Made by a program: the position numbers and the translations under genes
Assembly (NCBI GenBank): GCA_947588635.1
Contig: CANPYN010000003.1
Span: 1 to 55,752, forward strand
Source of the DNA: an uncultured Clostridia bacterium
Lineage (GTDB): Bacteria; Bacillota; Clostridia; TANB77; CAG-508
Reading direction: 5' to 3'
Length of the DNA: 55,752 nt
Shown: positions 31,335-41,967 of the stretch, piece by piece
Position numbering within the stretch: position 1 is the stretch's first letter
How the letters are laid out: each line of letters starts with the position of its first letter
The notes under the pieces: model-generated
What the model saw: only the letters and a program-made list of their open reading frames with translations
What the model was told of the DNA's origin: nothing
Databases searched by the model: none

Positions 31335-34300
31335 CTATTTCAGTTTCATTGAAAGTAATTTAGATATTCCGTTTTCTTCCATTGTTATTCCATATACTGT
31401 ATCTGCTGCCTCCATTGTTCCTTTTCTATGTGTTATTACTAAAAATTGTGTGTTTTTCGTAAATTTTTTTAGATAATCTGCAAATCTATATACATTTACA
31501 TCATCTAATGCAGCTTCTATTTCATCTAATACACAGAAAGGTGATGGATTTATTTTTAATATTGCAAATAATAGTGCAATTGCTGTAAATGCTTTTTCCC
31601 CTCCTGATAAAAGCGTCATATTTTGTAGCTTTTTGCCTGGTGGTTGCACTTCTACGTCTATTCCACATTCTAAGATATTTTCTTCATCTGTTAATTTTAA
31701 CTCTGCTTTACCTCCTCCAAATAATTCTTTAAATACTTCACCAAAGTTTTTATTTATAACTTTAAATTGTTTTTCAAATTGCTCTTTCATTATTTTTGTC
31801 ATATCTTGAATTACTTTCTTTAACTTACTGCTAGAATTCTCTAGGTCTAATCTTTGTTCACACATAAAGTCATATCTTTCTCTTGTCTGTTTATATTCTT
31901 CAATAGAATCTATATTTATACTTCCCAAATCTCTTATTTGATCTCTTAAACTTTTTACCTGTTTTGTAGTTTCCACTGCATTTTCAGGTTTCTTATATTC
32001 TCCTCCTACATTGTTTGGAGTAATTTCATAGTCTTCCCACATTTTATTGATAATCTGTTCTAATTCATATTCTATCTTAGACTTTTTAACTTCATTTTTT
32101 GTTATTTGTCCTTTTAATTCTTCTATTATTTCAAACTGCTGTGATATTTCTTCTTCTGTTTTTGCAAGTTCTTCATTTTTTTTAACTCTTTCTTGTTTTA
32201 AAGTATTTATTTTATCTCCGCTTGTTTCTACTTCTTGCTCCATTTGTTTTATTTCTTCATTTAAATTTATAATTTGCTCTTCCAAAGCTTTATTATCTTC
32301 TAGAATTTTTTCTCTTAATGCTGTTTTATTTTCTATACTAGCTTTATTATTTTCTATATCTTGTTCTATTCTTTGAACTAACTCATCAATTGAAACACTA
32401 CTTTCATCAAATGAACTTACAGATATTTTTAAATTAGTAATATCGAAATTCAAATCATCTATATATTTTTGATTATCTTTGTTGTTTTCACTAAATACTT
32501 TTATTTCTGCCGAAAGTTCTTCTACTTCTTTTTCTAATTGTTCTATTTCTTTTTCTAGTTCCTCTTTTGAAGTTAAACTTTCTTTTTTAGCCTCTTCTAT
32601 TTCAGTTAACTCTCTTCTTAAAGAAGTAAGTTTGTTTTCTAATCTTGTAATATTTTCTTCTACAGCTAAAACTTTTTGTTTTTCTGTTGCATATACAATC
32701 TCTGTATCTTGCATTATATGTTCTAAGCCTATTACTTCTTCTATAACATCTTCCTGAGATTTTTCATATTCTTGTTTTTCTGTTTCTAAACCTTCTATTT
32801 TTTTTGTTAAATTTTTTATGTCTTTTTCTAATTCTGCTATTTGAGTAGTTCTTCCTATAATATTATTAAATTTAGTTGTTGCAGATCCACCAGTTATAGC
32901 ACCACTTGGATTTATTACGTCACCTTTCAAAGTAACAATCCTAAATGAATAGCTATTTTGTCTAGCAAGAATAATTGCTGTTTCCATATTGTCTACAATT
33001 ACAGTCCTACCAAGTAAATTTAGAATTATAGATTCATATTTTTTATCTACTTTTACTAAATCTGATGCAATCCCTATTACACCACCTAAACTATTTTTTA
33101 TTAATCTGTCTACTTTCTTGCCTTTTACAGATGCAATTGGTAAAAATGATGCTCTTCCTAAATTATTTTTTCTTAAATGTTCTATTAATTTTTTAGCATC
33201 TTCTTCTGTATCTGTAACTATATTTTGAAGAGTTTGTCCAAGTGTCATTTCTATTGCTGTTTCATACTCTTTAGGAACTGAAATTATATTTGCTAAAACT
33301 CCATGCATACCTTTTTTTAAACCTACATCTTTATCACAGTCTAATAAAAGGGATTTTACACTCCTTATGTATCCTTCTTTTTCCTTTTCCATATCACTTA
33401 AGAATTTTAATTTTGAATCTTTAACTCTCATTTCACTTGATAAAGCATTTATTTTATCTTGATATTCTTTTAATTTTGAAAGACTTTTTTCTTTTTTTTC
33501 GTTTATTTCTTCTAGTTTTTTAGCCGACTCATTTCTTTTTGCTTCTATCTCATAAAAAGTTTTAGATATTTCATCTTTTTCTAATCTCTTCTCATCTAAC
33601 TCTGATATAGTATCTGATATTTCATTTTTTACAGTTTTTTCTCTTTTTTCTAGGTTCTCGTAATTTACCTCTTGAGTATTTATTAATGTTACTTTTTCAT
33701 ATTTTAAGTCTGTATTTTTTTCTACCGTTTTCTTCTTGTCTTCTATTTTCTTTTCTTCTGTAGATAATTTTGTAGTTATTTCTTCTAATTCTTTTTCTTT
33801 TTCTTCTAATTCTTTAGAAAATTTTTCTCTGTTTGATGATAAGTTTGTTTTCTTTTCTAATCTCTGTTTCTTTTCTTCTTCTAATTCTGTAATTCTTAAA
33901 TTTACTTCTTCTATTTCTTTTAAATATCTGTCAAAATTTTCTTTATTATTTGCAATTCTTTCATTTGCAATGTTTATGTCTGAATTTATTTTTTCTTGTT
34001 TTTCCCTCATTTCAAAACCTAAGTTTTGTGTCTCTTCTATTTTTAATATTATCTCATCTATTTTAATTTTTAGTTCTTCTTTTAAATTCTGTTTTTCTTG
34101 CATTTTTGATTCTTCATCATTATTTTGACTCATATATATATCTATATCTTTTGCAATCTCAGAAATTTTTTCTTTATAATTGTCTATATTGTATAAAAAC
34201 AATCCAATCTCTATCCCTTTTAATTCTTCTCTCAAATCTAAATATTTTTTTGCTTTTTCAGATTGTTTTTTTAATGGTTCGATATTAACTTCTATCTCTG

Positions 34301-34886
34301 ACAATATATCATTTATTCTAAGAAGATTCAGTTTTGTTTGCTCTAATTTTTTTTCAGAGTCTGCTTTTCTAACTCTGTACTTTACAATTCCTGCAGCTTC
34401 TTCAAAAATAGCACGTCTATCTTCTGATTTATTACTTAATATTTCATCTATCTTTCCCTGTCCTATTATTGAGTATCCGTCTTTACCTATACCTGTATCC
34501 ATAAACAATTCCAACACATCTTTTAATCTGCATGGTGTTTTATTTATATAATATCCTGATTCTCCGCTTCTATATATTCTTCTTGTAATCGTAACTTCAG
34601 AAAACTCTATCGGAAGCTTTCCATCAGTATTATCTATAACAATTGAGGCCTCCGCAAACCCCAACGATTTTCTACTTTGAGTTCCTGCAAATATTATATC
34701 CTCTGATTTTGAACCTCTTAAAGATTTCATACTTTGCTCTCCAAGTACCCATCTAATACTATCAGATATATTACTTTTCCCTGATCCATTTGGTCCAATA
34801 ACTGATGTAATACCTGGTCTAAATTCTAAAACAGTTTTATCTGCAAATGATTTAAATCCTTGTAATTCTAGTCTTTTTAAATACAT
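31335..34886 (-). CDS. smc: chromosome segregation protein SMC
   Basis: MYLKRLELQGFKSFADKTVLEFRPGITSVIGPNGSGKSNISDSIRWVLGEQ, coiled coils, LLSGGEKAFTAIALLFAI. Confidence 0.96.
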   Translation of the reverse strand: MYLKRLELQGFKSFADKTVLEFRPGITSVIGPNGSGKSNISDSIRWVLGEQSMKSLRGSKSEDIIFAGTQSRKSLGFAEASIVIDNTDGKLPIEFSEVTITRRIYRSGESGYYINKTPCRLKDVLELFMDTGIGKDGYSIIGQGKIDEILSNKSEDRRAIFEEAAGIVKYRVRKADSEKKLEQTKLNLLRINDILSEIEVNIEPLKKQSEKAKKYLDLREELKGIEIGLFLYNIDNYKEKISEIAKDIDIYMSQNNDEESKMQEKQNLKEELKIKIDEIILKIEETQNLGFEMREKQEKINSDINIANERIANNKENFDRYLKEIEEVNLRITELEEEKKQRLEKKTNLSSNREKFSKELEEKEKELEEITTKLSTEEKKIEDKKKTVEKNTDLKYEKVTLINTQEVNYENLEKREKTVKNEISDTISELDEKRLEKDEISKTFYEIEAKRNESAKKLEEINEKKEKSLSKLKEYQDKINALSSEMRVKDSKLKFLSDMEKEKEGYIRSVKSLLLDCDKDVGLKKGMHGVLANIISVPKEYETAIEMTLGQTLQNIVTDTEEDAKKLIEHLRKNNLGRASFLPIASVKGKKVDRLIKNSLGGVIGIASDLVKVDKKYESIILNLLGRTVIVDNMETAIILARQNSYSFRIVTLKGDVINPSGAITGGSATTKFNNIIGRTTQIAELEKDIKNLTKKIEGLETEKQEYEKSQEDVIEEVIGLEHIMQDTEIVYATEKQKVLAVEENITRLENKLTSLRRELTEIEEAKKESLTSKEELEKEIEQLEKEVEELSAEIKVFSENNKDNQKYIDDLNFDITNLKISVSSFDESSVSIDELVQRIEQDIENNKASIENKTALREKILEDNKALEEQIINLNEEIKQMEQEVETSGDKINTLKQERVKKNEELAKTEEEISQQFEIIEELKGQITKNEVKKSKIEYELEQIINKMWEDYEITPNNVGGEYKKPENAVETTKQVKSLRDQIRDLGSINIDSIEEYKQTRERYDFMCEQRLDLENSSSKLKKVIQDMTKIMKEQFEKQFKVINKNFGEVFKELFGGGKAELKLTDEENILECGIDVEVQPPGKKLQNMTLLSGGEKAFTAIALLFAILKINPSPFCVLDEIEAALDDVNVYRFADYLKKFTKNTQFLVITHRKGTMEAADTVYGITMEENGISKLLSMKLK

Positions 34887-34996
34887 GTCTCCCACCTTCA
34901 AAGAAAATGAGAAGCTCATCGTGCTTCTTTTTTCTAAAATTCAATATTATATATAATATATTAAAAATAGTTTTTTATCAACATTTTTTTGCATTT

Positions 34997-35029
34997 TTTA
35001 AGAGAGTTCATATTTGAACTCTCTTAGCT
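34997..35029 (-). terminator. intrinsic terminator
   Basis: AAGAGAGTTC-atattt-GAACTCTCTT. Confidence 0.65.
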
Positions 35030-35032
35030 TAT

Positions 35033-36805
35033 TTAATTTTCTTCTACTATTACTTTATTAATATAACCTCCTGCATCTCTTTCAAATGATACTTTATATG
35101 TTTTACTTGTGTCTATCGCCTCATTTGAAACTCCAGAATATGCAACTATATTTTGTGTATTTGCTGCATTACTTGCATTAACCATATTTTGTAGACTCTT
35201 TATTTCTGCGCCTTTTCTTATTCCTTCATAAGATGTAAATTGACTATTGAACGCTTGAACCTTTTGAGTTTCTAAACTTGAAATTGAACTTTGTGATGTA
35301 ATTGACTCGTTTCCCCCAGTAATTCCATTTAAAAATCCATTTCCTTCTTTACTAGTATTTTGATTTGCTTTATATGCACTCTCAAATTGTGTATATGCTT
35401 CAATTTTTGATGTTATAAATGTTATAAAAAAATCTTTTTTATTAAGTTTTTCTGTTAGTAAATTCCATAAATTCCTAAATAAATTATTTGATTGTTCTTC
35501 AGAAAGTTTATTTATAACTAAGTAATTTCCTTCTTTAAATTCTTCAAATTGTGGTGATGCCGAGAAATTTGAAGTATTATTTAAACTAATATTAACATTT
35601 ATATCTTCTAATGAATTTTTTATAGATGCAGCTACGTCAAATGAGACATTATCAGACGTATAATCTCCATTTCTAGTAATATTAATATTAGAATTTAATT
35701 GTTCTTCTCCGTTTACTAGTTGTGTCATTACTCCATCTACAACTTCTTGCTCTTTAGAATTATTTGTTTTTGTAATAGTCATTTTATTTTCATTAGTACC
35801 AGAAATTGTTGTAACAAAATAATCATATATTAAACTCATTCCTTTTGATAATTTTTCAAAAGCTACTTCCATTTTAATTGTTTCTTCTTCATCTGCTAAT
35901 TTTATAGAAAATTTAACAGTATTCTTTCCTTGTTTATAAATAGTTATAGTTAATATATTAATATTTTGTTCATCAGTTATCTCTTGAGACACAGTATCCA
36001 AGCTTTGTTGAATGTTAGCTTGATAACTTTCAAATGTCATGTCATCATTTTTTATTAAATTAAATAATTGTTCATCATTTTTTGCATTTTCTAATACTTT
36101 TTTAGATATTGATAGAAGATCCTTTATTTTTAATTTTATCTTATATCCATCTGCTTCTATTTCTGTGTTATCACTCAAAGAAATTTTCTCTTTTTCAATC
36201 TTTGAATATTTTTCTTCAGGTATTGCTTTAACTGCAATATCTATATATTTATTAAATACAGTTTTTAATTCATTACGTTTTGATAAATCTATATTTTTAC
36301 TAAATTGTATTTTATCTAGTATATTATCTATACCATCTAAACCAACTTTTGCAGCATATTCTTCCCAATCATTATTATCTACTACAATATATTGATTAAC
36401 TATATCTTTAAATAATACTCCATATAAATCTTGATTTCTCAAATAATTCATTTGTAGTAAAGTTTCATTATCATTATTTATGCTTATATCATAATTTGAT
36501 TTATTACTTACTGGATCAGAATAGCCGTTATATTTTATCGATTCATTCATTGAGTTTTCTTCCACATCCATATTAAATGCAATTGTTCCTTCGTTTGAAT
36601 GTGTCTTTGTCTTTGTTTTTTCAATATAACTGTTAAAACCTTCTAAATCAATAAATTCATCTAAATTTATTTGACCTGCATATTTTAAAAATAAATCTTT
36701 ATCTGATTTAAAAATATCTGTTGCAAAATATAATATTGCAAATGTAATACATCCTACTATAAGTATTGATACTAGTGTAATAATTAAAATTTTGACTTTT
36801 TTCAT
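35033..36805 (-). CDS. membrane-anchored extracytoplasmic protein with a C-terminal pilin-like domain
   Basis: N-terminal TM; C-terminal QKVQAFNSQFTSYEGIRKGAEIKSLQNMVNASNA matches pilins QKIQTFNSQFTAYEGTRKGSEIKNLVNVVNASNA. Confidence 0.7.
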   Translation of the reverse strand: MKKVKILIITLVSILIVGCITFAILYFATDIFKSDKDLFLKYAGQINLDEFIDLEGFNSYIEKTKTKTHSNEGTIAFNMDVEENSMNESIKYNGYSDPVSNKSNYDISINNDNETLLQMNYLRNQDLYGVLFKDIVNQYIVVDNNDWEEYAAKVGLDGIDNILDKIQFSKNIDLSKRNELKTVFNKYIDIAVKAIPEEKYSKIEKEKISLSDNTEIEADGYKIKLKIKDLLSISKKVLENAKNDEQLFNLIKNDDMTFESYQANIQQSLDTVSQEITDEQNINILTITIYKQGKNTVKFSIKLADEEETIKMEVAFEKLSKGMSLIYDYFVTTISGTNENKMTITKTNNSKEQEVVDGVMTQLVNGEEQLNSNINITRNGDYTSDNVSFDVAASIKNSLEDINVNISLNNTSNFSASPQFEEFKEGNYLVINKLSEEQSNNLFRNLWNLLTEKLNKKDFFITFITSKIEAYTQFESAYKANQNTSKEGNGFLNGITGGNESITSQSSISSLETQKVQAFNSQFTSYEGIRKGAEIKSLQNMVNASNAANTQNIVAYSGVSNEAIDTSKTYKVSFERDAGGYINKVIVEEN

Positions 36806-37114
36806 ATGTTCTCCCCTTTTACTTTATATGTTATATTTTATCACAATATTATTCTAATATCTATACAAAATATAATTTTTTACCTATTATAACGTATATC
36901 GAGTCTCTACACTTAGTATTCTATCTTAATTTTTATTCTGAATAATACCAAATAAACTTAAGCAGTGAATATATTTCACTGTTTTGTCCACAATAAATCG
37001 TATAACATATTGTGTAATTTGATATGTTTTTTTGATAACATACAAGAAAGGTGATTATGCTTTGGTTTTTTATTAATTAAATAATGAATATTTTCTAATT
37101 TTGCATTTATAATA

Positions 37115-37873
37115 TTAGGTAATCATTAATCTTTTTATAATTTTTTCTTTTGGAGTATATAACATGTATCTTATGTAATATTTTTGTAACGGTCTAAAGA
37201 ATACATCTAATAATAAAATATCTTTTATTTTAAATACAACTCCTTTACTCCTTAAATAATCACATGTATATAATTTACAACCTATACATTTTGCACCACA
37301 TTTATACTCTTTTGTCAAATGTTCACATATAGACCATTTAAAGCAAAGCGGTCCTAATAATTTATATTTATAATGACGACAACACCCTATAACTGAAGAT
37401 GTCCCCTTTTTTTCTCCACATTGGTTGTCCTTAAAATCACATAAATTTTTTCCATAAAAAAAACTATCTAAATAATCACATACTGTATCATAAATATAAT
37501 TATATCTTTCATATCTAGTTTTATAAAATATAGCGTTAATAGCTAAAATAAAGTCATTATGATTTTTATTATCTTTATCATAGTTTATTATATACCCTAA
37601 TAGAATTTTTGAATCCTCTTTAATTCCTATTCTATTTTCTGATTTCATTTTTTTTATAAAAAGTAATTTTTTTAATATTTTTTTATATTGTTTTTTATCA
37701 AAACTATTAAAATCAATTTTAAGAACTAGATTTTCTTTTTTAAAAATAGTACTTAATTTTAATTCTTTAATTTCTGTAGCATTTTCTATTTTTTCATTTA
37801 CATTATTCACTATTTTTAAGTAATATTTATTATCTAAATCAATTATACTGTTTATATCTACAACCATTTCCAA
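37115..37873 (-). CDS. hypothetical cysteine-rich protein, possible metal or Fe-S binding
   Basis: many Cys: CDFKDNQC, CCRHYKYKLLGPLCFKWSICEH, CGAKCIGCKLYTC. Confidence 0.55.
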   Translation of the reverse strand: MEMVVDINSIIDLDNKYYLKIVNNVNEKIENATEIKELKLSTIFKKENLVLKIDFNSFDKKQYKKILKKLLFIKKMKSENRIGIKEDSKILLGYIINYDKDNKNHNDFILAINAIFYKTRYERYNYIYDTVCDYLDSFFYGKNLCDFKDNQCGEKKGTSSVIGCCRHYKYKLLGPLCFKWSICEHLTKEYKCGAKCIGCKLYTCDYLRSKGVVFKIKDILLLDVFFRPLQKYYIRYMLYTPKEKIIKRLMIT

Positions 37874-38049
37874 TCTTATAAATTCCTTTCTTTATTTAGG
37901 TTAAGAGGTCCAGAAATGCTACAAACATCAGGTTTATATTACTCAAGTACTATATGTTAAATTATACAACATCTTTTATTTTATGTCAACGTTTTCCACA
38001 TTAATTCGTATTTATTCCGCAAATCTCTTCACAAATCTACAAAACAGTT

Positions 38050-38932
38050 TTATTCTTTTTTAAATCCTTCCCCAAATACTTCTCTTGCATTTGATATCAC
38101 AATAAATGCATTTTTGTCAATTTCATTTACAATTTTTCTTATTTCTCGAACCTCATTTCTTGAAGCCACACACATTAATACATTTTTTTCCTCTTTTTTA
38201 TACATTCCCTGTCCTTGTAGTGATGTACTTCCCCTTTTTACTTTGTCTCCTATTTCTTTTGCTATTGTATCATATTTTGTAGATATTATATACACAATTT
38301 TTGCAAAATCTATACCCTCAAAAAATATGTCTAACATCTTTCCCATTATAAATATCGTAATTGCAGAATATAATCCTACTTCTAATTCTCTAAAAAATAG
38401 AACATTTAATGCTACTATAGTTGTATCCAAAATAACAAGCAAGTTACTTATTTTTATATTCGGATTAAATGCTTTAGTTATTTGTGTTAAAAGATCACTC
38501 CCTCCGGTTGATGCACCTGCTTTTAAAATTATTGCTGTTCCTATACCTGCTATTATTCCACCATATATACAACCTAAAAACCTATCATTTGTAAGTGGTG
38601 TAAACTTATCGAATATATCTAAAAATAATGATAATAATACTGTCCCTGCTATTGCATTAATAAAAAAGACTTTTCCATTTTTTAATAATGATATAACAAA
38701 TAAAGGTATATTCAAAATTAATACCATAGTTCCGTAATGGAATATTAAATAAGTAATATGTAATTGTTGCTATTCCCGAAAAGCCTCCAGCAGATAACTG
38801 GTTTGGGAGCAAAAAAAGACTAGTTGCAGCAGCTATAATAGCTGTTCCAACAATTATCTGTATAGCTTGTATCAATAAATATTTGAATTTAATTACTTCC
38901 CTTTTTGTTTTAAATTGCATAAAACCCTCCAT
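38050..38932 (-). CDS. YitT family membrane protein, continuous only with a +1 shift at CGG
   Basis: LLPNQLSAGGFSGIATITYYLFNIPL[C]GTMVLILNIPLFVIS, C-terminal DUF2179-like domain; shift at 38734. Confidence 0.88.
38732..38734 (-). other. +1 frameshift site TTA CGG A (yitT-like)
   Basis: restores YLFNIPLGTMVLILNIP. Confidence 0.92.
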
Positions 38933-38958
38933 ATTTATTATGAAGGGTTTTAGATTTT

Positions 38959-40020
38959 TTATTCATCTAAAAAGTCTGTATATGTTTTTATAACTTTTAT
39001 TTCAAATTTTCCTGGTCTTATTTCCTTTTTTTGCTTTATCTTTACATCCACATCATATAATTCCCTTAATTTTTGAATATTTTCTTTTTTATGCCCTACT
39101 ATATTGTTTACATTTTCAGGATTAATTATTATTTCGATTTCTTTTACTTTAACATTGAATTTCTTTATTTTTTCTAATATAGTATCATACCAAATACTAT
39201 CTTCTACTAATTGTCCAAAAGCTTCATGGTATGGTCCTGCTACAACTTCGCTTTTTTCATTTTTTGGATTAGATATTAAATCTGTGTTTTGAAGTCCCAT
39301 CCTTATTACTGAAATTTTTCTTCTTGTAAAGAAATAATATAACTCTTTGCATCTCTCAACCGCTTGGTTTATTGATAATGGTTCATATTCTCCACTTTTA
39401 TATTCTTTTTCTAATTCTGTATTTTTTATTACTAACACTGGATATAATCTTACCATCTTAGGCTTTAATTTTGCTAAATCTTTTGCTGTATTTAATTCAT
39501 CTAATTTCGTACTTTCAGGAAGTCCTATCATCATTTGATGTCCAAGTTCAAATTTATATCTTCTTATTAATTTTGAAGCTTTTTTTACATCTTCAAAAGT
39601 ATGTCCTCTTTTACATTTTTTTAATATGTAATCATTTGTAGACTGTACACCTAATTCTATTGTTTTTACTCCATATTTTTTAAGAAGTTTCAACCTATCT
39701 TTATCTATGTAATCCGGTCTAGTAGATACTCTAATTGAATCAACTTTTTTGTTTTTTACATACTCATATGCTACCTGTAATAATTCTTCTTGTTTTTCTA
39801 TTTCTATACCTGTAAAACTTCCTCCAAAAAAAGCTATTTCTTTGTAACTATCTTGTTCTTTAAAACTTTTTAAATACTCTTCTATTGTCTCTTTTACTTC
39901 TCTTTTTGTAACTTTTTTTGTTTGACCACTTATGCTTTTTTGATTACAAAATGTACAATCATTTGGACATCCTAAGTGTGGCACAAATATTGGTATTATG
40001 TATTGCTCTTTTTCCTTCAT
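38959..40020 (-). CDS. Elp3-like radical SAM protein
   Basis: CPNDCTFCNQKSISG, FFGGSFTGI, STRPDYID; start moved to the Met at 40020. Confidence 0.82.
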   Translation of the reverse strand: MKEKEQYIIPIFVPHLGCPNDCTFCNQKSISGQTKKVTKREVKETIEEYLKSFKEQDSYKEIAFFGGSFTGIEIEKQEELLQVAYEYVKNKKVDSIRVSTRPDYIDKDRLKLLKKYGVKTIELGVQSTNDYILKKCKRGHTFEDVKKASKLIRRYKFELGHQMMIGLPESTKLDELNTAKDLAKLKPKMVRLYPVLVIKNTELEKEYKSGEYEPLSINQAVERCKELYYFFTRRKISVIRMGLQNTDLISNPKNEKSEVVAGPYHEAFGQLVEDSIWYDTILEKIKKFNVKVKEIEIIINPENVNNIVGHKKENIQKLRELYDVDVKIKQKKEIRPGKFEIKVIKTYTDFLDE

Positions 40021-40040
40021 TAATTTCCTCTCCTTTAAGG

Positions 40041-40095
40041 TATAGGGACACACCTTTGTCATAGGCATTCCTCATAGATTAAGTTATGTCCCTAC
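40041..40095. repeat. structured GGGACA/TGTCCC intergenic repeat, diverged copy
   Basis: agggacacacctttgtcataggcattcctcatagattaagttatgtccct. Confidence 0.55.
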
Positions 40096-40110
40096 TGTGA
40101 TTTACTGATG

Positions 40111-40798
40111 TCAGTTTTTATGTTCGTTACTGTTTGTTAATGCTTGTTTGGCCGCTTCCATTTCTGCTGCTTTTTTTGTTTTTCCTTCTCCACAAGCCAA
40201 AGCCTTTCCATTACATCTTACTTCAACTACAAATATTTTATCATGATCCGGTCCTTTTTCATTTAATAATTTATATTCAATTTCTACACTACCATTTTTT
40301 TGGAGTTTCTCCTGTAATACTGTTTTATAATCTTTCTGTCCAACATTTTTACTTGATAATTCTATATAATCCTTTAAATTATTGATAATAAAAGTTTTAG
40401 CACTCTCCAAGTTGGAATCTTTATAGATTGCTGCAATAACCGCTTCAACACTATCTGCAAGTATTGCTGGTTTTTTATTACCGACCGCATTTTATTTCGC
40501 TCTTACCTACATACAGAAAATCACTAAAATTATGCTCACTTGCAATCTTATATAGACTTTCTTCACAAACTACTGTTGCTCTAACTTTAGTCATTTCCCC
40601 TTCTTTTAATTCTTTATAGTTATTGTATAAATAATCACTCACAATAAATTCTAAAATTGCATCTCCTAAAAATTCTAATTTTTCATTGCTTTCTATTTTC
40701 TTCTCATTTGCATATGAAGTATGCGTTAATGCTGTTTTTATAAGATGCTTGTCTTTAAATGTATATCCTATATTCTTTTCAAATTTTTCTAAATCCAT
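40111..40798 (-). CDS. rnc: ribonuclease III, continuous only with a +1 shift at CGG
   Basis: NEKLEFLGDAILEFIVSDYLY, VGKSEIKCG[C]GNKKPAILADSVEAVIAAIYKD, dsRBD; shift at 40483. Confidence 0.93.
40481..40483 (-). other. +1 frameshift site GGT CGG T (rnc)
   Basis: restores KCGGNKKPAILADSVEAVIAAIY; the 0 frame stops immediately (TAA). Confidence 0.95.
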
Positions 40799-40831
40799 AA
40801 ATTGCCTCCTTTGTTATTCAAATTGTCGTTT

Positions 40832-41950
40832 TTATAATTTAACTAATTTCTTTATTTCCTCATATATCTTTTCTTCAACATCTTTAATAGCAACCTTTTT
40901 TGCATTTTGTCCCATTTCTAATAATTTATTTTTATCTTTCAACATGTCATTTAGCATATCAGACAAAATATTTGCATTTAAGTCCTTATCTAATATGATT
41001 TTTGCTGCCCCTGCGTCTGCAAGTACTCTTGCATTATACTCTTGATGATTTTCTGTTGCAAATGGAAAAGGTATAAAAATTGCTGGTTTCTCTGTAATTG
41101 CAATTTCAGTTATTGTCATTGCTCCACTTCTTGAAATTATTATATCTGCTAAATTCATCATCTCTTCCATATTATATATATATGGTATTATCTTTATATT
41201 TTTTATTTCATTTATATCTATATTAAATTCTTTTAAATTGTCTTTTATAATATCATATTGTTTTGGACCAGGTGCCCATATTATTTGATAACCAGAATTG
41301 CTTTTATTTTTTATCACTTCCATCATACAAGAATTTATTGACTTAGCACCTTGGCTCCCACCAAATATGAGTACAATTGGTAATTCTTTATTTAGCTTAA
41401 GTTCATCTATTATTTTTTCTTTTTGTTCTTTAGATAAATTTATTTTTTTTACTTTTGTTGGAGTTCCTGTAACTACTATATTCTTTGCCTTTGGTAGTCT
41501 GCTTATAGCATCTTTAAATCCTACTAATACTGTATTTACTTTGTTTGATAATAATTTAGTAGTAACACCTGGAAAAGCATTACTTTCATGTAGTACCGTT
41601 GGTATATTATATTTTCTTGCCGCCATAAGTACAGGACCACATATAAAGCCACCTGTTCCAATAACTATGTCTGGTCTAAATTCATTTACTATTTTTTTTG
41701 CTTCAGTAAGTCCCTTCATCGTTTTTAACAAATTTTTTATGTTTTCGATACTCATTTTTCTATTTATACCATATGCCTCAATAGTTTTTAATTCATATCC
41801 TGCTCTTGGAACTAGATCATTTTCCAACCCTCTAGTAGTACCTATAAACATTATTTTTGCATCTTTGTTTTCTTTTTTTATTTTATTAGCAATTGCAATT
41901 CCTGGATTAATATGTCCTCCAGTTTGTGCCGCTGCAATTATTACTTTCAT
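40832..41950 (-). CDS. murG: UDP-GlcNAc transferase MurG
   Basis: AAQTGGHINPGIAIA, GGSQGAKSIN, ISRSGAMTITE. Confidence 0.95.
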   Translation of the reverse strand: MKVIIAAAQTGGHINPGIAIANKIKKENKDAKIMFIGTTRGLENDLVPRAGYELKTIEAYGINRKMSIENIKNLLKTMKGLTEAKKIVNEFRPDIVIGTGGFICGPVLMAARKYNIPTVLHESNAFPGVTTKLLSNKVNTVLVGFKDAISRLPKAKNIVVTGTPTKVKKINLSKEQKEKIIDELKLNKELPIVLIFGGSQGAKSINSCMMEVIKNKSNSGYQIIWAPGPKQYDIIKDNLKEFNIDINEIKNIKIIPYIYNMEEMMNLADIIISRSGAMTITEIAITEKPAIFIPFPFATENHQEYNARVLADAGAAKIILDKDLNANILSDMLNDMLKDKNKLLEMGQNAKKVAIKDVEEKIYEEIKKLVKL

Positions 41951-41967
41951 TTAATTTCTCCTCTCTT

